From positions 1 to 37,011 of the forward strand of contig PAKT01000021.1 in the NCBI GenBank assembly GCA_002710725.1: a stretch of DNA of 37,011 bases, given 5' to 3'. Numbering within the stretch: position 1 is the first letter of the stretch; the number at the start of each line of letters is the position of its first letter. Shown here one piece after another: positions 1 to 9,783 of this stretch. Under the pieces are notes generated by a model. The model made no database searches and was not told the DNA's origin. It was given only the letters and a program-made list of their open reading frames with translations. The stretch comes from Spongiibacteraceae bacterium. Its GTDB lineage: Bacteria; Pseudomonadota; Gammaproteobacteria; Pseudomonadales; Spongiibacteraceae. The position numbers and the translations under genes are program-made.

Positions 1-34
1 AGTAGGTGATGTCCTGCGAGGATGTCGTTGCCAT
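1..34 (-). CDS. 5' end of a further gene downstream of the cytochrome oxidase subunit III gene (reads MATTSSQDIT...), truncated by window start
   Basis: Minus strand ATG at 34, 4 nt after the subunit III stop (39-41), open to the window edge; too short to identify. Confidence 0.35.
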   Translation of the reverse strand, partial: MATTSSQDITY

Positions 35-38
35 TGGC

Positions 39-695
39 TTACCCCAGTCCGCAGAAGGCGGCGATCATTGCGTAGGTTTCCGGCGTGCGCGTGAGCATGA
101 AAAACAGCACCAGCCAGAGCACAAACAGATAATGCCAGTAGGTAGCACAGGCGCGCAGCGCGACCTCTGTGTCAGCACCGGCCAGCAGTCGCTGACAGAC
201 CCAGCCGAGTGCTACCAGCCCGCCGACGATATGCAGCGCGTGAACCCCGGTCAGCATATAAAAATAGCTGTTGGCCGGATTGGCCGAAAGACCGTAGCCG
301 AGATTCAGCAGAAACTGCCATACGGACACCTGCAACAACACAAACAGCAGGGCGAAAAAAGCGCTGCCGCCCAACAGGCCCAGGGCAAGATTTCGATTGG
401 AGGTTTTCGCCGCGCCATGCAGGGTCACACTGGCCAGCAACAGAACGCCGGTATTGATCCACAAGCGCAGGGAATCCGTGAAGGGCTGCCAGGGCTCACC
501 GGCGAGAGCGTGAAAATCCTGAAACTGGGAACGCTCGATAAAGGTGACGAAAAACAGCATAAACAGGATGCTGATGGCACCGAGCAACATGCGCAGTGCA
601 ATCATTCCCGGTGGCCGACTGGTATCAATCAATGGCACTTCGCCGGCCGGTTCCGGCAGCCAGGGTTTGTCAGTAAAAATCTGCGTCCAACCCAT
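39..695 (-). CDS. Cytochrome c oxidase subunit III family protein
   Basis: 218 aa, hydrophobic, motifs such as 'FYMLTGVHALHIVGGL' and 'YWHYLFVLWLVLFF' typical of haem-copper oxidase subunit III; follows subunits II and I. Confidence 0.88.
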   Translation of the reverse strand: MGWTQIFTDKPWLPEPAGEVPLIDTSRPPGMIALRMLLGAISILFMLFFVTFIERSQFQDFHALAGEPWQPFTDSLRLWINTGVLLLASVTLHGAAKTSNRNLALGLLGGSAFFALLFVLLQVSVWQFLLNLGYGLSANPANSYFYMLTGVHALHIVGGLVALGWVCQRLLAGADTEVALRACATYWHYLFVLWLVLFFMLTRTPETYAMIAAFCGLG

Positions 696-724
696 ACCGT
701 TCTCCTAATCCTGCTCGTTTTCGC

Positions 725-2488
725 TCAGGTTTCATGACTCTTGCGGCCGCCGGGCTCGTAGTCCACGTCTTCCTCGGGCGTGCACTGGGGAATAAAGTCC
801 TTGCGCGCGCCGGGTACGCTGTAGTCGTAGGCCCAGCGATAAACCGTCGGCAGTTTGTCACCCCAGTTGCCGTGGGCAGGTGGCACGTCCGGCGTGTGCC
901 ATTCCAGTGACGCGGCGCCCCAGGGGTTGCGCTCGGACTGCGGCCCTTTGCGCAGGGTCCAGATGACGTTGTAGATAAACACCAGCTGGAACAGCGCCAC
1001 AATGATCGCCGCAATGGTGATGTCCTCGTTCATGGAATGCACTGATTCCGGCATAAAGGATGAATCGCCCAGTGCGTAATAGCGTCGTGGCACGCCGAGA
1101 AAACCGAGGTAGTGCATTGGCAGATAAATGGCATACGTACCGAGGAAGGTTCCCCAGAAATGAATCTTGCCCATGCCGGTGTGCAGCTGCTTGCCACTGA
1201 TCAGTGGGAACCAGTGATAGATGGCGGCGAACAGCACCATGATCGGCGACACACCCATGACCATATGAAAGTGAGCCACCACAAAGAAGGTGTCAGACAG
1301 TGGCAAGTCGATAACTACGTTCCCCAAAAACAGACCGCTGAGGCCGCCGTGGGTAAAGGTGAAAATAAAGCCGATGGCAAACAGCATTGGCACAGTAAGG
1401 TGAATGTTGCCGCGCCACAGCGTCAGCACCCAGTTGTACACTTTTATCGCCGTGGGCACGGCAATAATCAGCGTGGTTGTGGCAAAGAAAAACCCGAAGT
1501 AGGGGTTCATGCCACTCACATACATATGGTGAGCCCAGACGACAAAACTCAGACCACCGATAATGACGATGGCCCAGACCATCATGCGATAACCGAAAAT
1601 GTTTTTGCGCGCGTGCACACTCAGCACATCGCTGATCATGCCAAAGGCGGGCAGGGCGACGATATAGACTTCCGGGTGACCGAAAAACCAGAACAGATGC
1701 TGAAACAGAATCGGACTGCCGCCTTCATGTTCCAGCGGCTCACCCAGTGACACAATCGCCGGCATAAAAAAGCTGGTGCCAGCCAGAGTATCAAACAGCA
1801 TCATAATGGCGCTTACCAACAGCGCAGGAAAGGCAAACAAACCGAGAATGGTTGCGGTAAAAATACCCCAGATGGTCAGCGGCATGCGCATCAGGGTCAT
1901 ACCCCGGGTACGGGCCTGCAAAACGGTCGTCACGTAATTCAAACCGCCCATGGTGAAGGCGACGATAAAAATTGCCAGCGACAACAGCATCAACACAATG
2001 CCGCTGCCGACACCGGGTGTGCCTTCGAGAATCGCCTGCGGCGGGTACAGGGTCCAGCCGGCCCCGGTCGGCCCGCCCGGCGCAAAAAAACTGGCCAGCA
2101 GCACAATCACCGACAAGAGATAAAACCAGTAACTGAGCATATTGAGATAGGGAAAGACCATATCCCGCGTGCCCACCATCAAGGGAATCAGATAATTCCC
2201 GAAACCGCCGAGCAGCAGGGCGGTGAGCAGGTAGATCACCATGATCATGCCGTGCATGGTGACAAACTGCAGATAACTGTTGGGGTTGATGAAATCAAAC
2301 TGATCCGGGTAGCCCAGCTGCAGGCGCATCAACACCGACAGCGCCAGCGCAATCAGGCCGACAAAGATCGCGGTGCAGCCATACTGAATGGCGATGACCT
2401 TGTGATCCTGACTCCAGATGTATTTACCGATAAAGGTTTTCGGATGATGCAGATGGGGTTCCTGATCGGCAATGGCGACGTGACTCAT
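725..2488 (-). CDS. ctaD: Cytochrome c oxidase subunit I
   Basis: 587 aa with 'FFGHPEVYIVALPAFGMIS', 'WAHHMYVSGM', 'HFHMVMG' haem/CuB ligand motifs; overlaps upstream gene by ATGA. Confidence 0.96.
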   Translation of the reverse strand: MSHVAIADQEPHLHHPKTFIGKYIWSQDHKVIAIQYGCTAIFVGLIALALSVLMRLQLGYPDQFDFINPNSYLQFVTMHGMIMVIYLLTALLLGGFGNYLIPLMVGTRDMVFPYLNMLSYWFYLLSVIVLLASFFAPGGPTGAGWTLYPPQAILEGTPGVGSGIVLMLLSLAIFIVAFTMGGLNYVTTVLQARTRGMTLMRMPLTIWGIFTATILGLFAFPALLVSAIMMLFDTLAGTSFFMPAIVSLGEPLEHEGGSPILFQHLFWFFGHPEVYIVALPAFGMISDVLSVHARKNIFGYRMMVWAIVIIGGLSFVVWAHHMYVSGMNPYFGFFFATTTLIIAVPTAIKVYNWVLTLWRGNIHLTVPMLFAIGFIFTFTHGGLSGLFLGNVVIDLPLSDTFFVVAHFHMVMGVSPIMVLFAAIYHWFPLISGKQLHTGMGKIHFWGTFLGTYAIYLPMHYLGFLGVPRRYYALGDSSFMPESVHSMNEDITIAAIIVALFQLVFIYNVIWTLRKGPQSERNPWGAASLEWHTPDVPPAHGNWGDKLPTVYRWAYDYSVPGARKDFIPQCTPEEDVDYEPGGRKSHET

Positions 2489-3894
2489 GGGCGGTCATCC
2501 CCGGTTGAAGAAACGGAAAGGTTAGCGGACGGTTGCGGCGCCAGCGTGGCAATGTAAGCCAGCAGATCGTCGAGACGCTCCGGGTTTTGAATGGTGCGGG
2601 TCATAAAGCGCATCTGCGTGCCGAACTGATCGTGTGTGTGCTTACCGCGCCAACCCAGGCTGTAGAGTTTGAGCTGCCTGTGCAAATACCAGTCGGCCTG
2701 GCCGGCCAGACGCGGCGCACTTAACAAGCCCTTGCCCTGACCCTCGGCGCCATGACAAGCCACGCAGACCTCAAAAACGGCGCCCCCGGCTTTGGCATTG
2801 CCGCCCTCGCGTGTTGGACTCGACGCAATAGCTGGCAGTGATTGAATATAGGCCAGCAGGTTGCGCTCGTCCTCGGGCTGGCTGACCGTGCTCGCCATAC
2901 CCACCATCTGCTTGCCGATGGCATCCTGCGGATGAGCCCCGCGAATTCCCTCGCGGTAATAGCGCAGTTGCCGCGCCATATAATCCGCACTCAGAATGCT
3001 GAGGTTGGGAGCGTTGAGCTGCCGGTTGCCCGCCGCATCGGCACCGTGGCAGGCGGCGCAGTTGGCGTAAAGTTTTTTGCCCGCGGCCAGGTCCGCGTTA
3101 TTGATCACCTGGGTGTCAGCGAAGGTGGGGAAGCCCTCCAGCCACTGCGCAAACTTTTCTTCAGGTTCAACCACCACCGTGCCGCGCATGGTGTAGTGAG
3201 CCAGGCCACACAATTCTTCGCAGAGAATATCGAACTCGCCCTCGCGGGTCGGCTCAAACCACTGGTAGGTTTCGGTGCCGGGTACCAGATCCATTTTCAC
3301 GCGAAACTGCGGCACGGCAAAATTGTGCAGCACGTCGTTAGAGCGAAGATAGAGTTTTACCGATTGATTCAGTGGTAGATGCAGGCGCTGGCTGTTAACC
3401 AGAATATCGTCCTGACCGTCGGGGTCTTGCGGGTCGAGACCGAAGGGGTTGTCCGGCGTAACAAAGCGCGCATCCGCGCCACCGAGCTTGCCGTCGTCGC
3501 CGGGAAAGCGAAAGGTCCACTGCCACTGCTGGCCGATGGCCTCGGCTATCTGTGCGTCGTCCGGCGCGTTGATAATTTTGCCCCAGGCGATCAGGCCCGG
3601 CGTCAGCATCACGACCACGCCGATGGTAGTTATGATCGTCAGCCAGCTTTCAAGGGATTTGTTTTCCGGTTCGTAATGCGCCTTGTTATTACCGTGCTTG
3701 CGATAGCGCCACACCACCCACGCCAGAAAAACGTTAACCGCAATAAACACGGCGCCGGTTATCCAGAAAGAAATTTCAATGGTGGTATCAATCGCCTGCC
3801 AGTTAGAGGCAATGGGGGTAAGCCACCACGGACTGAACAGGTGGAAGAGAATCGTAACGACAACCAGCCCCAGTATAATCAGCGCTATAACCAT
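2485..3894 (-). CDS. ctaC: Cytochrome c oxidase subunit II with two C-terminal cytochrome c domains
   Basis: 469 aa; CuA motif 'CEELCGLAHYTM' (CxxxCxxxHxxM), then two CxxCH motifs 'CAACHG' and 'CVACHG'. Confidence 0.93.
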   Translation of the reverse strand: MVIALIILGLVVVTILFHLFSPWWLTPIASNWQAIDTTIEISFWITGAVFIAVNVFLAWVVWRYRKHGNNKAHYEPENKSLESWLTIITTIGVVVMLTPGLIAWGKIINAPDDAQIAEAIGQQWQWTFRFPGDDGKLGGADARFVTPDNPFGLDPQDPDGQDDILVNSQRLHLPLNQSVKLYLRSNDVLHNFAVPQFRVKMDLVPGTETYQWFEPTREGEFDILCEELCGLAHYTMRGTVVVEPEEKFAQWLEGFPTFADTQVINNADLAAGKKLYANCAACHGADAAGNRQLNAPNLSILSADYMARQLRYYREGIRGAHPQDAIGKQMVGMASTVSQPEDERNLLAYIQSLPAIASSPTREGGNAKAGGAVFEVCVACHGAEGQGKGLLSAPRLAGQADWYLHRQLKLYSLGWRGKHTHDQFGTQMRFMTRTIQNPERLDDLLAYIATLAPQPSANLSVSSTGDDRP

Positions 3895-4458
3895 GTCGCT
3901 TCCCTATGGCGTTGGGCCTGCCGCATACCGGTTTACAGACTACCGCGAGGTATACTGACAGGTATCATTTTTATCGTAGGACCGTCTCCACCAGAATCAA
4001 ACGCGCAAACACACTGGCCTGCGTTCAACTCACGCCTTTTGTTATTTCTGCCTTCAATGCGGCTTGTTTCCGCCAAGAGTGCATCGATATCAGTTTTTCG
4101 CTTGAGGCGTGTGGATTCAGCCAATCTTTCCCTGAACCAGCTTCAGTTCACTATAGACGAAAATCATAGGTTGCACAGAGTGTTTGTGCAGATTTCCTAT
4201 AAGGCGGACAAAAAGGTTCAGTGTTTTATTCTTCTAATAAGTAAACGGCCTTAAAAAATATTTTTACATTCTTATATGAACTTAGAAGACGAGTCGAAAA
4301 TCTCGTCTCCTAATAAGTAAAGCGTCTAAGAAGAGCTTTCTATAGTTTTAATCGTTCATAGCCAGCGTCTTCAGTTGTTGTAAAGTTATATGAAGGTCTG
4401 ATCTAGCAGACAATCTGTCTCGTAATTTTCAGAGACTCAGTAGAAATGGAGGGTGTGT

Positions 4459-5016
4459 ATGGAACGCCACTACTTTATCAGTGACGATCTGGACGAGCTT
4501 GATCGCGTCGAAGCGGAACTCGAATCAGAAGGCATGGACCGTCCCCAGATTCATGTCTACAGCGAAGATGATACCGGTGTTGAAACACACGAGCACCTGC
4601 ACAATATGGAGGCCGTACTGAAAAAAGATGTGGTCTACGGCACGGAGCTCGGTGCTGTGATCGGTGTGGCCGCCGCCGCGCTGGTGCTGGGCATCGCCTG
4701 GCTCAGCGGTCTGCCCGAAACCGTCACGTGGGTGCCCTTTATTTTTCTAGCCATTGTTGCGCTCGGCTTCTGCACCTGGGAAGGCGGGTTGTTTGGCATT
4801 CAGGAAATGCATCACGACTTCAAACGCTTCCGCGATGAAATCAAAGCGGGCAAGCATGTGTTGTTTGTCGATATTGAAGCCAATCAGGTACCAGCCCTAC
4901 AGCGTGTTATCGCGCGGCATCCGAGACTGAAATCAGCGGGTACCGGATCCGCAACACCGGGCTTTGTGATTCAGTTCCAGCGCAAGTGGAAGGAGTTTGT
5001 TCACTCCATGCCGTGA
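4459..5016 (+). CDS. Hypothetical membrane protein with two predicted TM segments
   Basis: ORF 4453-5016; ATG at 4459 preceded by GGAGGG; hydrophobic segments 'GAVIGVAAAALVLGIAWLSGL' and 'VTWVPFIFLAIVALGF'; ends before a clear terminator. Confidence 0.8.
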   Translation: MERHYFISDDLDELDRVEAELESEGMDRPQIHVYSEDDTGVETHEHLHNMEAVLKKDVVYGTELGAVIGVAAAALVLGIAWLSGLPETVTWVPFIFLAIVALGFCTWEGGLFGIQEMHHDFKRFRDEIKAGKHVLFVDIEANQVPALQRVIARHPRLKSAGTGSATPGFVIQFQRKWKEFVHSMP

Positions 5017-5042
5017 ACCGCGATCTGACAATTGATAAGTAA

Positions 5043-5075
5043 AAAAATCCGGCCTGGCTTCAGGCCGGATTTTTT
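5043..5075. terminator. Bidirectional intrinsic terminator between convergent genes
   Basis: aaaaATCCGGCCTGgcttCAGGCCGGATttttt: perfect 10-bp stem, 4-nt loop, A-run on one side and T-run on the other. Confidence 0.9.
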
Positions 5076-5090
5076 ATTGCCTAAAAGACA

Positions 5091-7229
5091 TTAAAAGTCG
5101 TAAGTAATATCCAGGCCGTAGCTACGCGGCTCCCCAAATATCGCACCGTTCAACACGCGCAAATCAAAGTGGGCGATATAGTATTCGCGGTCTTCCAGAT
5201 TTTTACCCCACGCAGCCACTCGCAGATTGCCCTTGGGCAGGGGAATGTTTGCCAGGCTGAGGCGGGCGTTTAGCAAACCGTAGTTGTCGATAATGTAGCG
5301 GCCGCTGTCGATGGTTGAGGAGGAGTATTTTTCATCCTGCCAGCTGTAGCCGACGCTAACGCTGACGTCGCCTATCGGTGTAGGCGGGAACAGATACTCA
5401 AGATCCAGCGTATAGCTGTGCTGGGGCGCATGGGGGTAGCGGAAGATATCGGCAATGTCGTCACCGTCGGCTTCTTTGACTTCGTCGTAGCGGCCGTTGA
5501 GATAGCCGTATTTTGCCACCACTTCCAGACCCGGCAGAGGCAGCACCGTTAGTTCCAGTTCAGCGCCTTCTACGGTCGCTTTACCGGCATTCAACACATC
5601 GGTGCGGCTTGGATCACTGGGGTCAGATTGCACATTGATCTGAATGTCGTCGTAATCCGAGCGGAACACGGCAGCGTTGACACGCAGGCGCTGATCCCAC
5701 AGTTCCGATTTTACCCCCGCCTCATAAGACAGCAGTGTTTCCTCATCAAAACCGCGATCAAAGCTGTCAAAGGAACTGGCGCGAGTGTTGAAACCACCGG
5801 TTTTGTAGCCGCGTACAATCTTGCCATACACATTCGTCTGTTCACTCAGATCATAGGCTGCCACCAACGACGGGCTGAAATCGGTAAAGCTGATTTTGCC
5901 GCGACTTTCACCATCGGAGGCGTCCGCGGGTGCCGTGGTTTTGTTGAGAAAGGCCTCGCGTTCATCTTTCGACCAGCGCGCACCCAGGGTCAGGTGCAGG
6001 CGACTGTCAAAGCGCGCGGGCGACCAGGTGCCTTGACCGAACACGGCGACCGCCTGGTTGTCGATGCGCTCACGATTAAAACGCGTATCGCGCGGTGTGC
6101 GGGTTTCGCTGTTGCTTTTACCTTCTTCGTCGAACAGATAGAGGCCGACGATGTAGGACAGGTTTTGCGCAGGCAAGTCGCCGAGCAGCTGCAACTCCTG
6201 ACTCCACTGTTCCTGCTCGGTATCGCGGTAGTTTTTAAAGAACGCGAAGGGGCCGCGCAAGCCGGTGCCGTAATCCTGATTCTGAAAGTTCTCCAACTCG
6301 CGGAAGGCAGTAATGCTGCGCAGTGAGGTGTAGTCGCTGAGCTGCCACTCGGCACTCAGGCTGTGGCCGCTGGATACCACCTTGTTGTAACGCACATCGC
6401 ACACCGCGGCATCGCCCGCTTTCGGTCGTTCGCCCTGCTCGGGATGCAAGGCTACCGGCACCACATAGGCGGGCGCATCGTCGATATTGGAGCGGTCAAA
6501 GGTGTAGCGCAGCTCGAGGTCGGCGTTTACGTCCCACAGCAAATCACCGCGCCAGGCGGAGCGATCGCGATCACCAAAATTGTCCACCTCGGTGCCGAGG
6601 TTCTCGATAAACCCGTCCTGTTCCATAGTCAGATACGCTAATCGCAGCGCCAGGTTATCGGCCAACGGTGCGTTCAGCATCGTGCGGCTGCGCCGCAAAT
6701 CGCGACTGCCGCCGGTCAATGTTTGAGAAAATCCGAGGGCTTCAAGATCGGGTTTGGCGGTAATGGTGTTGATCGCGCCACCGGTGGCGTTGCGGCCGTA
6801 GAGCGTCCCTTGCGGGCCCCGCAGCACTTCGATGCGCTCGACATCTGCCACGTCCATCACCAAGCCCTGACTGCGGGCGAGGTACACACCATCCAGATAC
6901 ACGGCAACGCTCGGGTCCTGAGTAATCTGATCGTCGCTGTTACCGATACCGCGAATAAAAATTCGCGCTGTAGCTGCACTGTTAGGGTGCGGCGTAATTT
7001 GCAGGTTGGGTACATTGCTGCGCAGGTCTTCGACGTTATGGATGCCTTTGGCTTCCAGATCGGCGCTGCCAAAGGTATCGAGCGAAATCGGCGTGTCCTG
7101 CAGCGACTCCGCTTTTTTCTGAGCGGTAACGATGACTTCTTCCAGTGTAGCGCGGCGTTCAGCTATTCCCGATGAAGCGGCGAGGCTTAGCAGCAGCCCG
7201 ACGCCGAGTTGCCTTGTTATTGTCTTCAT
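5091..7229 (-). CDS. TonB-dependent receptor
   Basis: Start taken as MKTITRQLGVGLL (ATG at 7229) instead of the longer ORF; signal peptide, plug 'EEVIVTAQKKAESLQDTPIS', 'VLRGPQGTLYGRNATGGAIN', C-terminal aromatic 'DITYDF'. Confidence 0.93.
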   Translation of the reverse strand: MKTITRQLGVGLLLSLAASSGIAERRATLEEVIVTAQKKAESLQDTPISLDTFGSADLEAKGIHNVEDLRSNVPNLQITPHPNSAATARIFIRGIGNSDDQITQDPSVAVYLDGVYLARSQGLVMDVADVERIEVLRGPQGTLYGRNATGGAINTITAKPDLEALGFSQTLTGGSRDLRRSRTMLNAPLADNLALRLAYLTMEQDGFIENLGTEVDNFGDRDRSAWRGDLLWDVNADLELRYTFDRSNIDDAPAYVVPVALHPEQGERPKAGDAAVCDVRYNKVVSSGHSLSAEWQLSDYTSLRSITAFRELENFQNQDYGTGLRGPFAFFKNYRDTEQEQWSQELQLLGDLPAQNLSYIVGLYLFDEEGKSNSETRTPRDTRFNRERIDNQAVAVFGQGTWSPARFDSRLHLTLGARWSKDEREAFLNKTTAPADASDGESRGKISFTDFSPSLVAAYDLSEQTNVYGKIVRGYKTGGFNTRASSFDSFDRGFDEETLLSYEAGVKSELWDQRLRVNAAVFRSDYDDIQINVQSDPSDPSRTDVLNAGKATVEGAELELTVLPLPGLEVVAKYGYLNGRYDEVKEADGDDIADIFRYPHAPQHSYTLDLEYLFPPTPIGDVSVSVGYSWQDEKYSSSTIDSGRYIIDNYGLLNARLSLANIPLPKGNLRVAAWGKNLEDREYYIAHFDLRVLNGAIFGEPRSYGLDITYDF

Positions 7230-7253
7230 GGCGTTCTCCAGTTTGTTGATGGT

Positions 7254-7284
7254 AAAAAAACCGGCTTGCCTGAGGCGAGGCCGG
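7254..7284 (-). terminator. Intrinsic terminator after the 7298-9532 receptor gene
   Basis: On the minus strand CCGGCCTCGCCTCAGGCAAGCCGG followed by a T-run (plus-strand a-run 7254-7260). Confidence 0.75.
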
Positions 7285-7297
7285 TTATGGTAAAGCG

Positions 7298-9532
7298 TTA
7301 GAAGCGATAGCTGAGATCGACACCGTAGGTGCGCGGGTCTCCGAATACCGCAGAGGGAAAGAGGGCGTTGAAATGGGCGATGTAATATTCCTCGTCGGTG
7401 ATATTGCGTGCCCACAGCGCGACGTCGATACCACCGCCGAGGGCGCGGATATCGGCCATTGAAAAACGGGCGTTCCAAAGACCGTGGGCATCAACAATGT
7501 AACGACCATCCTTGATATTGCTGCCGGTGAACTTGTCGTCCTGCCAGCTGTAGTCGACCGACAACCGGGTATCGGCGAACTGAATCCCGGTAAAGCTGTA
7601 GTCCACACCCAGAGTTGCGCTATGGCCAGGTGCATTAACGAAACGGAACTCGGCGGTTACGTCATTGCCTTCCGCATCGCGCACCACTTCGTAGTCGGTA
7701 TCGAGGTAGCCGTAACTGAAGCTCAGGGTTGTGGCTTCGCCCAGCAGGGCGGTGAGGTCCATCTCAACCCCCTCGATAATCGCCTCGCCTGCGTTCAACA
7801 CATCGGTAACCGTAGGGTCGTTGGGATCGGTCTGCACGTTAACCTGAATATCGTCGTAGTCAGCTGCAAACACCGCCATATTCAGGCGCAAACGACGGTT
7901 GAGGTACTCGCCCTTCAAACCCAGTTCGGTGGACACCAGATGCTCGGCATCAAAACCGGCGTTAAAGCGTTCCACGGTACTGGCGCGCACGTTATAGCCA
8001 CCGGTTTTATAGCCATTCACCCACTTGGCGTAGATATTGGTGGTTTCCGAAAGGTCATAAGCGACCACAAAGGACGGACTGCTGTCGCGGAAATCGCGAT
8101 CACCCCGGCCTTCCGGATCGGCAAGCACAAGCTCGGTGGGCGTGGGGAAGGGCAGGCCGCCCGCAGGCTGGATATTGCTCAGCTGATTGACGTTTCTCAG
8201 GGTAGCCTCGCGGCTGTCGCGCGAACTGCGCCAACCCACAGTCAGGTGGAGGCGGCTTTCCAGCCACTCCGGGGTATAGGTTGCCTGACCGAAAATAGCG
8301 GAGGCCTTGTTGTTGATGGTGACATCGCGCTTGGCGTTGATGGTGGCGCGGGCATCGTTGATGCCATCGCCGGTAAGGTCGATATCAAATTCCGGCACCA
8401 CGGTCAGGTCAAAACTGTCGGCGCTTTCGGCAAAGCTGTACACGCCAACCACGTAATCCAGACGGTCATCGAGCGCGTTGCCCAGCAGCTGCAGTTCGTG
8501 GGTGGTCTGATCCTGCTCGATATCAAACTCGGTGATAAAGGTCGCGTGATCTCCGCGCTCACCGGCGTGGTAGTTCTGATGGGTAAAGTTGTCCAGTTCG
8601 CGGTAGGCGCCGATGTATTTCAGCTCCAGCGAATCGGTGAGCAACCACTTTGCGGTCAGGCTGTGACCAGAGGGGGTAACGTCATTGGCTTTCAGCCCGC
8701 GAACCGATTCCGAGCTGCGCTCGGGGCGATCAGCCTCTTCCGGGTGCAGCGGCACACGCTCGACAAACATCGGCGTGTCTTCAATCTTTGATGCGTCATA
8801 GGCGTAGCGCACCTCAATCGCATCGCTCACATCCCACAGCAAATCCAGCCGCCAGGCCTGGCGATCACGATCGCCAAAACGATCCACACCGCTGCCGGCA
8901 TTGTCGACAAAGCCGTCCTTCTGCATGGTCATGTAAGCCAGCTTGGCGGCCAATCGCTCGCCCAGGGGCAGATTCAGGCTGGTTTTGCTGCGAAAATAGT
9001 CAAAGTTGCCGGCGCTGAACTTCTGGCTGAATTCGATCGCTTCCGGAGTCGGGGCTTTGGTAATCACATTGATCGCGCCGCCGGTGGCGTTGCGGCCGTA
9101 AAGCGTGCCCTGGGGGCCGCGCAGAACCTCAATGCGTTCGATATCCGCCACCTCCTGAGCCAGACCCAGGTTGCGCGCCAGATAAACGCCGTCCATATAC
9201 ACCGCGACACTCGGATCCTGGGTGACCTGGTCGTCGTTATTGCCCACGCCGCGCATATACACCCGCGCCGTGGTCGCGCTGTTGGGGTGGGGAGTGAGCT
9301 GCAGATTGGGGACATTGGCGCGCAAATCGACCAGATTGGAAATGCCCTTTTTCTCCAATGCATCGGACGAAAAAGCGGCGATGGAAATTGGTGCGTCCTG
9401 CAGTGATTCGGCTTTGCGCTGCGCCGTGACTACCACTTCTTCCAAGGCGATGCTGTTGGCCATGACCGAGCCCGACACCAGGCAAGCACCGGCCAGCCCG
9501 ATGCCGGCGCGTTTCAACAGGGCAGGTTTCAT
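7298..9532 (-). CDS. TonB-dependent receptor (paralogue of 5091-7229)
   Basis: 744 aa; 'EEVVVTAQRKAESLQDAPIS', 'VLRGPQGTLYGRNATGGAINVIT', C-terminal 'DLSYRF'. Confidence 0.95.
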   Translation of the reverse strand: MKPALLKRAGIGLAGACLVSGSVMANSIALEEVVVTAQRKAESLQDAPISIAAFSSDALEKKGISNLVDLRANVPNLQLTPHPNSATTARVYMRGVGNNDDQVTQDPSVAVYMDGVYLARNLGLAQEVADIERIEVLRGPQGTLYGRNATGGAINVITKAPTPEAIEFSQKFSAGNFDYFRSKTSLNLPLGERLAAKLAYMTMQKDGFVDNAGSGVDRFGDRDRQAWRLDLLWDVSDAIEVRYAYDASKIEDTPMFVERVPLHPEEADRPERSSESVRGLKANDVTPSGHSLTAKWLLTDSLELKYIGAYRELDNFTHQNYHAGERGDHATFITEFDIEQDQTTHELQLLGNALDDRLDYVVGVYSFAESADSFDLTVVPEFDIDLTGDGINDARATINAKRDVTINNKASAIFGQATYTPEWLESRLHLTVGWRSSRDSREATLRNVNQLSNIQPAGGLPFPTPTELVLADPEGRGDRDFRDSSPSFVVAYDLSETTNIYAKWVNGYKTGGYNVRASTVERFNAGFDAEHLVSTELGLKGEYLNRRLRLNMAVFAADYDDIQVNVQTDPNDPTVTDVLNAGEAIIEGVEMDLTALLGEATTLSFSYGYLDTDYEVVRDAEGNDVTAEFRFVNAPGHSATLGVDYSFTGIQFADTRLSVDYSWQDDKFTGSNIKDGRYIVDAHGLWNARFSMADIRALGGGIDVALWARNITDEEYYIAHFNALFPSAVFGDPRTYGVDLSYRF

Positions 9533-9768
9533 AAACTTCTCCCGAAAATATTGATCTACCAGTTGGTAGGCAAGCTACCGCCGAAGAAGCCGGGAGGTAA
9601 CTGGCATTCAGACTAGTCCAAATCAACTAATCGGCCTGTAATGGTATGCATTATGGGTAATCATTTGATATACAAACAGTTATTCTTGTTTCTCCGTCCC
9701 GCGCACAAGCGCACCAGTGACCGGGGAGTCCGCCAGTCTTGACCTCGGATACGGTCAGTTTATAACCT

Positions 9769-9782
9769 ACCTACAAGTAGGT
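9769..9782. promoter_or_regulatory. Candidate operator: dyad ACCTAC-AA-GTAGGT
   Basis: Perfect 6-bp arms with 2-nt centre, in the intergenic region between divergent receptor and SDR genes. Confidence 0.45.
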
Positions 9783-9783
9783 T

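Noticed and set aside
6-737. 243-aa plus-strand ORF opposite cytochrome oxidase subunit III
   Set aside because: Gln/His-rich shadow of a membrane protein gene
3933-4124. 63-aa minus-strand ORF upstream of coxB
   Set aside because: No recognisable motif or clear ribosome-binding site; treated as intergenic
7484-8791. 435-aa plus-strand ORF opposite the second TonB receptor
   Set aside because: Antisense shadow ORF of a GC-rich gene; low-complexity composition and the minus strand encodes a clear TonB-dependent receptor
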